DNA of 64,000 nucleotides from assembly GCA_026636295.1 (NCBI GenBank), contig CP089453.1, forward strand, positions 682,001-746,000, read 5' to 3'. Within the stretch, counting starts at the first letter, position 1. Every line of letters begins with the position of its first letter. The position numbers were made by a program, and so were the translations under genes. The notes beneath the pieces were generated by a model. It was not told where the DNA came from. It ran no database searches and was given only the letters and a program-made list of their open reading frames with translations. The stretch is from Medakamo hakoo. Taxonomy: Eukaryota > Chlorophyta > Trebouxiophyceae > Coccomyxaceae. This document shows, in pieces, positions 34,861 through 43,735 of this stretch.

Positions 34861-36771
34861 CTACCCGCCTCCTCCCCTCCCCTTTGGCCCGACCCGGCTC
34901 GCCTTCCGGCTCTGCGTCTTGGCCAGGCCCGTGTACCGGTGCCGGTCCCGCGTGTCCATCTTGCTGCGGTCCCTGCAACCGTCGCCGCCCTCCCAAAAGC
35001 GCGTGGTGGCCGCGCCCTTGTTTGTGCCCGCACTGGCGCTCGCCGTCAGCCTCTTACCGCACGCGCTGCACCGCCCGTCCTCGCTCGCGCTGATCCGCTG
35101 CTCTGTGGAACAAAACCCGCAGACGTGGCGCGTCGCCCACACGGACGGACACTCCGGCGACGCGATCTCGTGGCAGATGTCGCACGACGTCAAGCGGCCG
35201 CAGCACGGCCAGCGAAGCCAGCGGTGGGAGTGCGGGTAGTGGCGACACGTGCCTTGAGAGGGTAAAGGCGAGCCTGGGACTAGGGGCGCCTGGCGCGGCG
35301 GGGCCGGGCGGCGGGAGCGACTGGACGAGGGACCTGCCGCGGCCGCCGTGGCCGCAGCAGCGGTAGCAGGCGGCCGGCCGCGCCCACTCCCGCTCGCGGC
35401 CTGCTCAAAGTCCACGCCCTGGAAGCTGGCCGCCATGTCGGGCGCGAAACAGGCGGGGCACTTGCGGCGGGCGGTCTCGCCGACGGTGAGCCTCAGCCCA
35501 GCCACGCCGCCGTCGCACCGCCCGCACTGGGCGGACAGGACGGTGGGCGCGACCAGGTCGACGGGGGCGCACCCCGCGGCCCGTAGGACAGCGATTTTAT
35601 TGTCACCCGCGTGCGCGATGCGTGGGGTTGCTTCGAGCGACGCGCCCGCCGCGCCACAGGCCGGGCAGGGTGGTGGAGTGGCCACGACGGCGCGGGTGGA
35701 CGCTCCGAAATCAAAGGTGGCGGCCAGGGTGGCCGCGCCGCAGCCGCCGCAGGTCGCCTGGATGGTCAAGACGGCGGGCGTGAGGGCGTCCACATTGTCC
35801 AAGCGCATGTCGCGCAGGCGCAGCGTCAGCGGACGGGCGTGAGTAAGGGTGGATGGTGGTGATGCGTTCGCGGGCGGAGGCGGTTTTGCTCCACCCTCTT
35901 CTTCTTCTTCCTCCTCCTCGTCCGACGACGACGACAGCGCGCCCAGCTCCGACGCCGCGTTTTCCACCATCTTCACAGCTGCGCGCAAGCCGTCCGGGCG
36001 ACCAGCCAAGGCAGCCACGCGGGCCGCCAGGCGGCGGGAGAGCGCGGCCGTGGCCGGGCCGCGCGGTGCCGTCGCAGCGAGCGACAGCGACCCCGGCGCC
36101 GGGTAAGAAGACGGTGCGGCCGTCCCTTCCAGGCGCACGGGGCCGAGCCTCCAGGCCGGGTCGGTGGGCGTGACCGTCAGCGTGAAAGAGCCGGGTGGTC
36201 CAGCCAGGTCCAGGCCGGACTGGAAGCGGCGGGCCAGGTAGGACAGCTCCGCCTCGAGCGGGGAGGCGGGGGGGCGGGCATGCGGGCGCGGCGCCGGCCG
36301 CGCCTGGACGACGACCTCGACGCACGCGTCGGGGTCCACGACCGCTTTGCGCCGGACGGTGCGCCCGGCCTCGTCCACACCCTCGTACGCTTCCACGCAC
36401 CCCGGCAGCGCCGTGAGGAGGGACGTCCAGCGTTGGACGACGAGAGCCGGGAACGCGGCCAGGCCGAGCGGGCGGTCATCGTCAGTCGGCCGGTTGGCCA
36501 GCCATTCGTCTTTTAGCACGGCCGCCGCCGCCGCCGCCACGCGCGGCGGCAGGCCAGCCGTGATAGTGAGCTCAGTGCCTTCCCATCCCGCTTCCAGACT
36601 GGGCAGCGTGGCCACCAGGGACAGGGACGGCACGTCGAACAGCGACGCGTCGGGCGGCGCGTCAATTGTCCAGGCCACCGTGATCGGCCAGGGCGCGCCC
36701 GGCGTCCCGGCGGGCGCGCGCTTCAGGCGGGCGCCGGTCAATGCCTTGAGCTCGGCCTGGAGCGCGTCCAT
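34861..36771 (-). CDS. CHY-type zinc-finger protein
   Basis: Single exon, 636 residues. The N-terminal 130 residues have an RWD-like pattern (MDALQAELKALTG). A Glu/Ser-rich linker (SSSSDEEEEEEEEGG) divides the protein near residue 285. Two zinc ribbons follow (CGGCGAATLAATF..CPACGAAG and CGRCDGGVAGLRL..CPACF). The C-terminus holds the CHY finger: GTCRHYPHSHRWLRWPCCGR, CDICHE, ATRHVCGFCSTEQRIS and CSACGKRL, closing with FWEGGDGCRDRSKMDTRDRH. This tail is typical of eukaryotic CHY proteins of unknown function; plant RING-bearing CHY proteins are E3 ligases, but no RING is seen here. The cyclin stop is 98 bp upstream. Confidence 0.8.
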   Translation of the reverse strand: MDALQAELKALTGARLKRAPAGTPGAPWPITVAWTIDAPPDASLFDVPSLSLVATLPSLEAGWEGTELTITAGLPPRVAAAAAAVLKDEWLANRPTDDDRPLGLAAFPALVVQRWTSLLTALPGCVEAYEGVDEAGRTVRRKAVVDPDACVEVVVQARPAPRPHARPPASPLEAELSYLARRFQSGLDLAGPPGSFTLTVTPTDPAWRLGPVRLEGTAAPSSYPAPGSLSLAATAPRGPATAALSRRLAARVAALAGRPDGLRAAVKMVENAASELGALSSSSDEEEEEEEEGGAKPPPPANASPPSTLTHARPLTLRLRDMRLDNVDALTPAVLTIQATCGGCGAATLAATFDFGASTRAVVATPPPCPACGAAGASLEATPRIAHAGDNKIAVLRAAGCAPVDLVAPTVLSAQCGRCDGGVAGLRLTVGETARRKCPACFAPDMAASFQGVDFEQAASGSGRGRPPATAAAATAAAAGPSSSRSRRPAPPRQAPLVPGSPLPSQGTCRHYPHSHRWLRWPCCGRLTSCDICHEIASPECPSVWATRHVCGFCSTEQRISASEDGRCSACGKRLTASASAGTNKGAATTRFWEGGDGCRDRSKMDTRDRHRYTGLAKTQSRKASRVGPKGRGGGG

Positions 36772-36869
36772 GTCGTGTCACGCCATCTGTGCGCCCTCCT
36801 TTTTTATGCTGCACGAAACGAGAGAAAACAACACACTACTGCTGCTGCTGCTGCACACCCGTGCCGCCA

Positions 36870-38075
36870 TCACCCCGCGCCCTGGGCCTTCCTCCCTCCC
36901 GCCGCCTTCGCCGCCTCATACCTGTCCATCAGCGCCGCCGCCACCTCGCCCATGGCCGTGACGCTGACGCCCGCCAGTGGAGGCGCCTCCCACCAGGGCA
37001 CAGCCTCACCCGACCGCGCCTCCGCCCCGCCACCGCCGCCGTGCGCTGGCGTCCCCGGTGTCTGCGACGCGCCATTCCCGGCGGCGCTCGCCCGCCACCG
37101 CAGGCGGGGCGCGCCCAGCAGGCTCAGCACGGCCAGGACCACGCCGCCCGCCACTTCTTCCGGTGCGTACGACAGAGGCAGCAGCGTGTGGCACACGTCC
37201 ATGGTCAGATTGACGCCCTGCTGCAGGATGACGGGGCGGGGCGGGAGCGCGGGCGGCGCGGGCGGCGGGGCCGCGCTCGCGCCGTGCGGCGGCCCACCCG
37301 CGTCGTCCGCCGGCGTGGCGGGCGTCGCACCACCACCGCCGCCGCCCGCCTCCCCACCCCCCAGCTCCAGGCCACGCACGATGGCCACCATGGCCTCAAA
37401 CGGGTGGCGCACGCGCAGCTCGAAGCCCAGCGCATACATGACCGCCCGCTCCGCCGTGCGCACGGCCTCGCACAGGGCCGCTGCGTACGCGGGGTCGGCG
37501 CACGCGGCCGCGCCCTCCGCCGCGACGGCCGGCGGGACGGTGGCGGCCGCGCCTGCAGCCAGGCCGCCGGGCACGCCCGCTTCAAAGCGGAATGCGTGCA
37601 TGGTGCGCACGACGTCGCTCAACGCTTTGGGCGTTTCCTCGACTTTGCCCGCCAAGAAGAGGCAGGCCGTCGCGACGACAAACCGGTTGTTGCGGGCCAT
37701 GGACCTCAGGGCGAAGAACCGGTTGCATAAGTGGGTGGCGGTCACGATGGCGAGGGGGGACCTGCCGTGTGTTGTTGTTGCGGGTGGGGATGGATGGAGG
37801 TTGAGCGCGGACTGGCCAAAGCCACATGAGCGGGGGGGGGGAGGAGGACATGAACGCGCCCACCCCGAAACTCACATGCGCAGCTTCTGGCCGGCACCGT
37901 GCATGACCATGCAGTACTGCGCGCGCCACGCGGCTTCCTGGGACTCCGAAATGCCATCCGCACGACTTGGACAGGCCGCCAGCGCTTTCTGCGAAATCCG
38001 CGTCCAGCCACGCCCGTCGCTGCTCGCGCCCGCCCGGCCGGTCGGGCCGGCCGGGTCTGCGGCAGGCGGCCGCAT
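36870..38075 (-). CDS. cyclin T-like protein (P-TEFb/CDKC partner)
   Basis: Exons 38075-37876 and 37761-36870 encode 363 residues. The first cyclin box begins with GWTRISQKALAACPSRADGI, continues QYCMVMHGAGQKLRM and SPLAIVTATHLCNRFF across the intron, and has LFLAGKVEETPKALSDVV. The second box includes AVMYALGFELRVRHPFEAMV. Near the C-terminus WWEAPPLAGVSVTAMGEVAAAL resembles the WW-x-F segment of plant CYCT. Such cyclins activate CDK9/CDKC and so Pol II elongation; cyclin L or K types are the alternatives. The start is the only ATG on this strand after the preceding gene's stop at 38251. The same frame stays open about 90 nt further upstream without an ATG. Confidence 0.8.
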
Positions 38076-38250
38076 GGTGTGGGAACGGGTGGGAGGGAGG
38101 GGGGGGGACCTGGGCCCCTTGCCCCTCGCTTTTTCCGTGGCCAATGGGCGCTGGGCGAAGAACAGGCTTCGCGCGTCTGCGGGCTCCCACCAACCTTCAC
38201 GGTGAAAACAATGACAAACTACGGCCCACGCCCCCGCGTCTAACGCGCTG

Positions 38251-39474
38251 CTACGCCCCTCCAGCGCCCGCCGCCCTCTGCCCCACCGCCGTCCGACCCA
38301 GCGCCCGTGCCGTCAGCGCATACGTCGCATCGACCTTGTGCGGCACGTCCCGACTGCCCAACAGGCCCAGGCCCGCAATCCCGAAAAACGTGTGGTACAC
38401 GTCAGCCGCGTCTTCCGGGCGGTCCGAGATGCCGCCGCCGTGCTCGTCCTGGCAGGCGAGGATGAAGGACGTGAGGGCCGGGCCGTCCACCCAGTGGAGG
38501 CGCCCCAGGATGTCCAGGCACGACAGGCACCACCAGGAATAGCACACGTCGGGCGCTTTCTCGGGGCGGCCGTTGAGCCCTCCGGTCGGCGTCTGCCTCT
38601 CCGCCAGCCACCAGGCGAGGAGGTCGCCGTCCACGACGTCTGCGGCAGGTGGGTGGACGGTGGACGCGATGGCCAGCGCCGCCACGCACGTGAACGCCTG
38701 GCCCGCGTGCGACTCGCCGCCCGGGCGGGCACCAAACCCGCCGTCGAAATTGCGGCAGGCGGCGAGGAAACGGACGGCGGCCGGGACGTCGAGGTCGTCC
38801 AGCCGGCCCAGTAGGGCGGCTGTGGCGAGGGCGCAATACGAAAAACGGGTGTCGACCTCACCCCACGCGTCTCCCGTGAAGGAGCCGTCGGGGCGTTGGA
38901 GCGAGGAGACGACTGTGTGTGTGGGATGGGATGGAAGGGGAACATGGTGAGGAAAAGGCGGGGGGGCACGACGGGCGCGCGGACGGCACGCGCCCACCCA
39001 GCAAAGCAAAAACGCACAGCCTATGATGGCGCCCGCGTCCAGCATGTCCATCCGGTCCAGGATGGCCGCCACCTGTACGGCGGACAGGGTGTGGAGGAGG
39101 TGCGGGTCCTGACGCTCCGCGCCGCCGTACCCGCCGCCCGGCTGGGCGCAGCCTTCCACAAAGGCCGCGATGGCCGCGCCGTCCAGCGTGTCCAGCCTGT
39201 CCAACGCATCCAGGGCAGCCAGGCCCCAGTACACGCCGGACAGGCGCATGTGGTCGGTGGCGACGGCTTCAAAGGTGGTGCGGTCCTGCGGCGGTGTTTT
39301 TTTGGGGGGAGGGAGGGTGAGCCGGGTGGTGGTGGTGGTGAAAGCACGGCGTCGGGCACGCCCCGCGTCTCCGCCTTGCCGCACCTTGGCAAAGCTGGCG
39401 ATGAAGGCCGCGTGCTTGTCGGCAAGCAGGTGAGCTCTAGCTGCCGACGGCACGGTCCGCCCGGCGGGCGGCAT
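38251..39474 (-). CDS. RABGGTB: RAB geranylgeranyl transferase (GGTase-II) beta subunit
   Basis: Exons 39474-39385, 39285-39018 and 38912-38251 encode 339 residues, the family length. Adds geranylgeranyl groups to C-terminal cysteines of REP-bound Rab GTPases. Homology runs end to end: [110 protein letters not shown] and [20 protein letters not shown]. The zinc ligands Asp and Cys (PDVCYSWW) and the following His (DVYHTF) are present. Both introns have GTGCG donors, and splicing restores [14 protein letters not shown]. It should work with the Rab and tethering machinery, as TRS120 does. Confidence 0.94.
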   Translation of the reverse strand: MPPAGRTVPSAARAHLLADKHAAFIASFAKVRQGGDAGRARRRAFTTTTTRLTLPPPKKTPPQDRTTFEAVATDHMRLSGVYWGLAALDALDRLDTLDGAAIAAFVEGCAQPGGGYGGAERQDPHLLHTLSAVQVAAILDRMDMLDAGAIIGCAFLLCWVGACRPRARRAPPPFPHHVPLPSHPTHTVVSSLQRPDGSFTGDAWGEVDTRFSYCALATAALLGRLDDLDVPAAVRFLAACRNFDGGFGARPGGESHAGQAFTCVAALAIASTVHPPAADVVDGDLLAWWLAERQTPTGGLNGRPEKAPDVCYSWWCLSCLDILGRLHWVDGPALTSFILACQDEHGGGISDRPEDAADVYHTFFGIAGLGLLGSRDVPHKVDATYALTARALGRTAVGQRAAGAGGA

Positions 39475-39651
39475 GGTTGTGGCGTGGGAGCGGACGAGAC
39501 AGACAGAAGTCTGAAGTGACCTCGCGTCTTGCGACCGATGGGCGACCCCCCCCATCCCTCTCTCCAGTGTTCACTCACCACGCCGCGGCCGCCACACAAA
39601 AAAAGAAACACCGGGGACTGAGCATCTTCCGCTACATTCTTTCTTTTTGTG

Positions 39652-42145
39652 TTACGTCCCGGCCGCCACCACGTCCGGCGCTCCGGCTGACCCCTTGCGC
39701 CCCGCTTTACCACCACCACCACCACCTTTGGACGACCGCCGCCGCCCGGCCTTCTTTTTGTGACCGGCGGAGGAGAGGCGCGCCGGGGGTGGCGGCGTCT
39801 GTTCCTGGACCACCGGCGGCGGCGGCGGTGGAGGCGGCGGCGGCTGTGGAGGCGGCGGCGGCGGCGGCGTGAGTGCCACGCCTCCAGCCGCGCCACCACC
39901 GGCCGCCGCCTGGGGCGTGGCGGCCAGCGACGACGAGTTGCGCCGCCCGCCGACCGAGAGCAGCGACCCCCGCCCGGCCGCCAGCACGTCCGCGGACAGG
40001 GGCGCGCCCGCGCTCGTGGCCGTCCCCACGTCCGCAGCGCCCACACCGCCGTCGTCCGACAACAGCTCCGCCGGGAAGGGGCGCGGCGCCGTCAGGTCGA
40101 CGCGGACCATGCGCGCCGCGCACAGCACCGCTTCCGGGAGCTCCTCCGGGCGCTGGCCCTGGACGACGAGCGCGTTCTCAAAGATGACGGTGCCGAGGCG
40201 CGGCAGGAAGGACGCGAGCGCCCGCCGGGCCAGGAACGCGTACTGGTGGACGTCCAGGTCCACTTCCAAGTAGCCGGGCCCGTGGAAAAACTTGTGCTGC
40301 GGGCGCGTGAGCAGGGGCTTGTCATTGTACGAGTTGAGCAGGCGGGCCTCCGCCGCGTTGAGGGGCGCGTCCACCGCCCACTGCGCCGGGTTGGCCACGC
40401 GCGCGATGAGTTTGAGGCGCTCGCGCGTGGGCGTGCCGTCCGCCTCGCGCCCGTTGTGGATGAAGCGGCGGGCGAGGGCGAGGGCGGGCCCGGAGAAGGC
40501 CGCGCACGGGTCGGCGCCCGGCGGCGGCGGGCTCCACCCGTCCGGCAGGCCAAATGTGTACACGAGCGAGTGGCCGGGTCCGTCGACGGGCCCGCCCAGC
40601 AGCGCGGGCGCGTACGTGGGCAACTGGATGTTGACGACCAGCAGGGGCGGGAGGCGGTCGTGCGGGGGCAGGGCCGCGTGCGCGGGGGACAGGCGCGGCG
40701 GCGGCGGCAGCGCCAGGTGGCGGGCGATGTGATTGATTTTGAAGGGGAAGGAGTACAGGTCCGCGGCGAGCAGGCGGTACAGCGCCGGCCCGCTCGGCGC
40801 CTTCACCTTGGTGCGCATGTAATCCAGGGACCGGACCATGAAGGACGTGGCGTCGGCTGCGGTGTACTGTTCCAAGGCGCCGGGCGGTTCGACCGGGCGG
40901 GGGCTCGTCCCGCCGCCCGGCGTCGGCGGCGCGCCCGGCGCCGCGACGCCGTAGGCCCCGTCCACGTCCGCGCCCGGGAAGAAGTCGGATGAGGCCGCCA
41001 GGGACGCGCCGACGGGTGGGCGGGCCGTGCGCAGGTAGCGGCGGGGTGAGGCGGCCACCGACTCGCGGCCCAAGCGGCCAAGGACGGACGGCAGGCACCC
41101 GAGCGGCGGCGCGTGGTCGGACAGGTGGTGGTGGGACGGCGCGTGCGCGTGCGCGCCGCCGGCGCCGCCATCCCCGCCGTGGTGGTGCCCAAACGAGGTC
41201 AGCAACGTGTTCAGCGGCCCGGACGGCGCCGGCTCGGGTTCCAGGACGGCGTCCAGGGGGACGATGACGCCGGGGCGGACTTCGACGCCGGGCGCGCCGT
41301 CGGGCGTCGTCGGCGGGCCCGGGCGGCCGGACGCGGACGAAAAAGACGCGCGGGCGTTGGCACCACCACCACCGCCGGCAAAGGACTGAGACGGTGCGCG
41401 GACGGGTGGCGGTGGCCGCGGCAGGCCGTTGGCGGCGGCCGGCTGGGAGGAGGCAGTGGCCGACCCGCCGCCACCACCTCCAGGCAGCAGCGCGGCGACC
41501 GCGCCCGCCGCCCCTGCCGCCCGCGCCCACAGCCCGCCCAGCAGGCCGCGCACCAGGCCCGGTTGGGCGCCGTACGCGGCATCACCCGCGCCGGGAGCGG
41601 CAAAGGGCGACGGGTTGGCGCCGCCGGACGCGGTGGACGGGACTGTCGGAGTGAGGTTGAGAACGCGTGGGGTGAGAAAGGGGGAGGCGTGGGGAGTGTG
41701 GCGCGCAGCCGTTGAGAGAAACTCGCCACACTCACACATACACACGCACACACCTTCGCTGGCCGCGCCACCATCGCTGGCAGCGTCGTAGTAGTCGTCC
41801 TCGCCCGCGCCTGGGAGGGGGAGTGGCGGGATCGGACGGGTGGAAGAGGTGAGTGCCAGGAGGGCAGGCAACCGCTGGGCCGTCAAATGCCCCGTCGCCG
41901 CGCGTTGCTTTTATGCTCCCACAACAAACGCACTCATGAAGCTGCGGCGCACGGTCAGGCCGCCGGCCACCGGTTCTGTGGGCACAGCCACATCCAGGGC
42001 GGGGTCTGTTGGTGTGTGATGAGGAGGAAGCAGGCGGGCGTGAGGGGACGAGTGTGTGAGCCGCAGCCGCTTGCACCATGGAGAGAGCAAAAAAAAACGC
42101 GCCTGCCTTGCGGTCGCGCACAGGCGACGACAGGCAGGCGCCCAT
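39652..42145 (-). CDS. DUF1336/EDR2-C domain protein with an N-myristoylation motif
   Basis: Four exons, 42145-42103, 42005-41934, 41810-41754 and 41642-39652, encode 720 residues. MGACLSSPVRDRK is a myristoylation (Gly2) plus palmitoylation (Cys4) signal like that of plant DUF1336-only proteins. SAGEDDYYDAASDG corresponds to their acidic segment. The DUF1336 domain (about 310-600) has SFMVRSLDYMRTKVKAPSG, ALYRLLAADLYSFPFKINHI, LLVVNIQLPTYAPALLGG, SLVYTFGLPDGW and FHGPGYLEVDLDVHQYAFLA. No PH or START domain is seen, unlike EDR2 itself. The role is unknown; a membrane-associated lipid-binding role is inferred. Intron 1 needs a GC donor (GCGCGT at 42102-42097) to keep the frame. The C-terminus is Pro- and Lys-rich. 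Confidence 0.85.
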
Positions 42146-42276
42146 CGCTGCGGGCGGAGAGTGCGTGCGGCGTGCCCTGGAGTTGCAGGGGCTTGGCCGG
42201 TGTTGTGGCCGCGAGGGGCGGGTGCGTGGTTGGGGGGTGTGGGAAACGAATGGCAACCTCTTCACTTTTTTTTTTT

Positions 42277-43556
42277 TCATGCTGCGACCGCTTCCGCCGC
42301 GTCCGTCCCGTCCACCAATCCCGCAAGCGTGGCATCGGCGTCAGCAGACAGGACAGTGTTGTCTATCAGCCTCACGCTCCCAAAGAACGCAGCCACAGCC
42401 AGCAGCGCCGGCCGTGGCTCTCCTCCACTCTGCCCGCCCCACCCTCCAGCGGGCCCGACCCGACTGACGGGCGTCAGGTCCGCCGCGTCCACGGCGGCCA
42501 CGTAGTCCACACGCACGCCCGGACGGGCGGCGGAAATGCGAGCCGTGACGCCGTCGATGACGTCAGAGACGGGAATGCCGGCTGCCGGGTCGGCGGCCGC
42601 AGCGGCCGCGGCCGCCCAGGCGAGCGCGCGAGCAATGGCTGGGCTGGCCGCTCGGTCCTCGGCCGTCAGCAGCGCGTTGCGAGAGGAAAGGGCCAGGCCG
42701 TCCTCCTCCCGCACGATGGGCGCGCCAATCACACTGATGCCAAAGTCCAGGTCGCGGACCATGCGGGTGATGACGGCGAGCTGCTGAAAGTCTTTGCGGC
42801 CAAACACCGCGACGTCGGGGTCGACACAATTAAAGAGCTTGGCAACCACGGTCGCGACGCCGGCGAAGAAGTGCGGGCGAGAGCCGCCGCACAGTCCCTG
42901 AGCTAAGCGGGAGACAGTGACCGTGGTTTCGTGGGCGCCCGGCGGGGGTGGGGCGTCGGCGTTGGCGCCGACGACGAGCGCGGCGTCGGACCCGGCGCCT
43001 CCTCCCCCGCCCTGGTGGTACAGGGATGACGGCTCAAAGATCGCATCCACGCCCGCGGCTGCGAGCGCCGCCCGGTCGGCTTCCCGGGTGCGTGGGTACA
43101 CACCGAAATCTTCGTGGGCGGCGAACTGAGTTGGGTTGACGTAGATGGAGACGGCGACGACGTCGGCGTGTTGTCTGAGATGAGGTGGGTGGAAAAATGG
43201 ATCGATGGAAGATGGATGGATGGATGGAGAGCGGGGTGTGTGAGGGAGTGGAGGGGGGGGCCTTGCGCACCGCGCCCGTCCTCCTGCTCCCTCTCCCACT
43301 CATCCTTACTTTGCCATGTCCACCAGGGACAGGTGGCCGGCGTGGAGGCAGCCCTGGCGTTGTTGAGCGCGTTGTTGCGTGAGAGTTTAGGCTACGTCTT
43401 GCGAGGTGGGGCCGGAGCAAAGAAAAAAACGCATCGCCTCATCCGTCCTCTCACCATCGTCGGCACGAACCCGACCCTCCTCCCCGCTGCCCGGTGCGCC
43501 CGGGACCACGCCCGCATGGCATCCTTGTCCGTGATGATTTCCGGGGTGGACGACAT
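42277..43556 (-). CDS. PANC: pantothenate synthetase (pantoate-beta-alanine ligase)
   Basis: Makes pantothenate (vitamin B5) from pantoate, beta-alanine and ATP. Exons 43556-43455, 43353-43310 (44 nt) and 43174-42277 encode 347 residues. The nucleotidyltransferase signature is completed by splicing: VGFVPTM then GCLHAGHLSLV. Next come VSIYVNPTQFAAHEDF, CGGSRPHFFAGVATVVAKLF, FGRKDFQQLAVITRMVRDL and the KMSKS-like LALSSRNALL. About 30 extra residues sit in a Gly-rich loop near 125. No transit peptide is obvious, which agrees with cytosolic PANC of plants. It is divergent with the HDAC gene. Confidence 0.94.
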
Positions 43557-43735
43557 TTGAGATGGTGTTTTATTGCGGAAAAACTCGGGTGTGCTGCTTC
43601 TGTCGTCGCCCCCAGTCTTCACTCCTTCGTCTTCGCATCAGCTGCAGCGGAAGGCCGCGCGCGAACAAGTGCAACCCGCCCTCCAACTGACCTCGAAACA
43701 GCCCCAGCTCAAGTGTCCCAGACCCGCTGCTCAGC
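43557..43735. promoter_or_regulatory. bidirectional promoter region, PANC / ankyrin-HDAC
   Basis: 179 bp between start codons. No clear core element. Confidence 0.4.

Noticed and set aside
36775-38205. Plus-strand open frame of 476 codons opposite the cyclin gene
   Set aside because: Antisense shadow: the opposite frame carries spliced cyclin boxes. High GC in third positions removes stops from the complementary frame.
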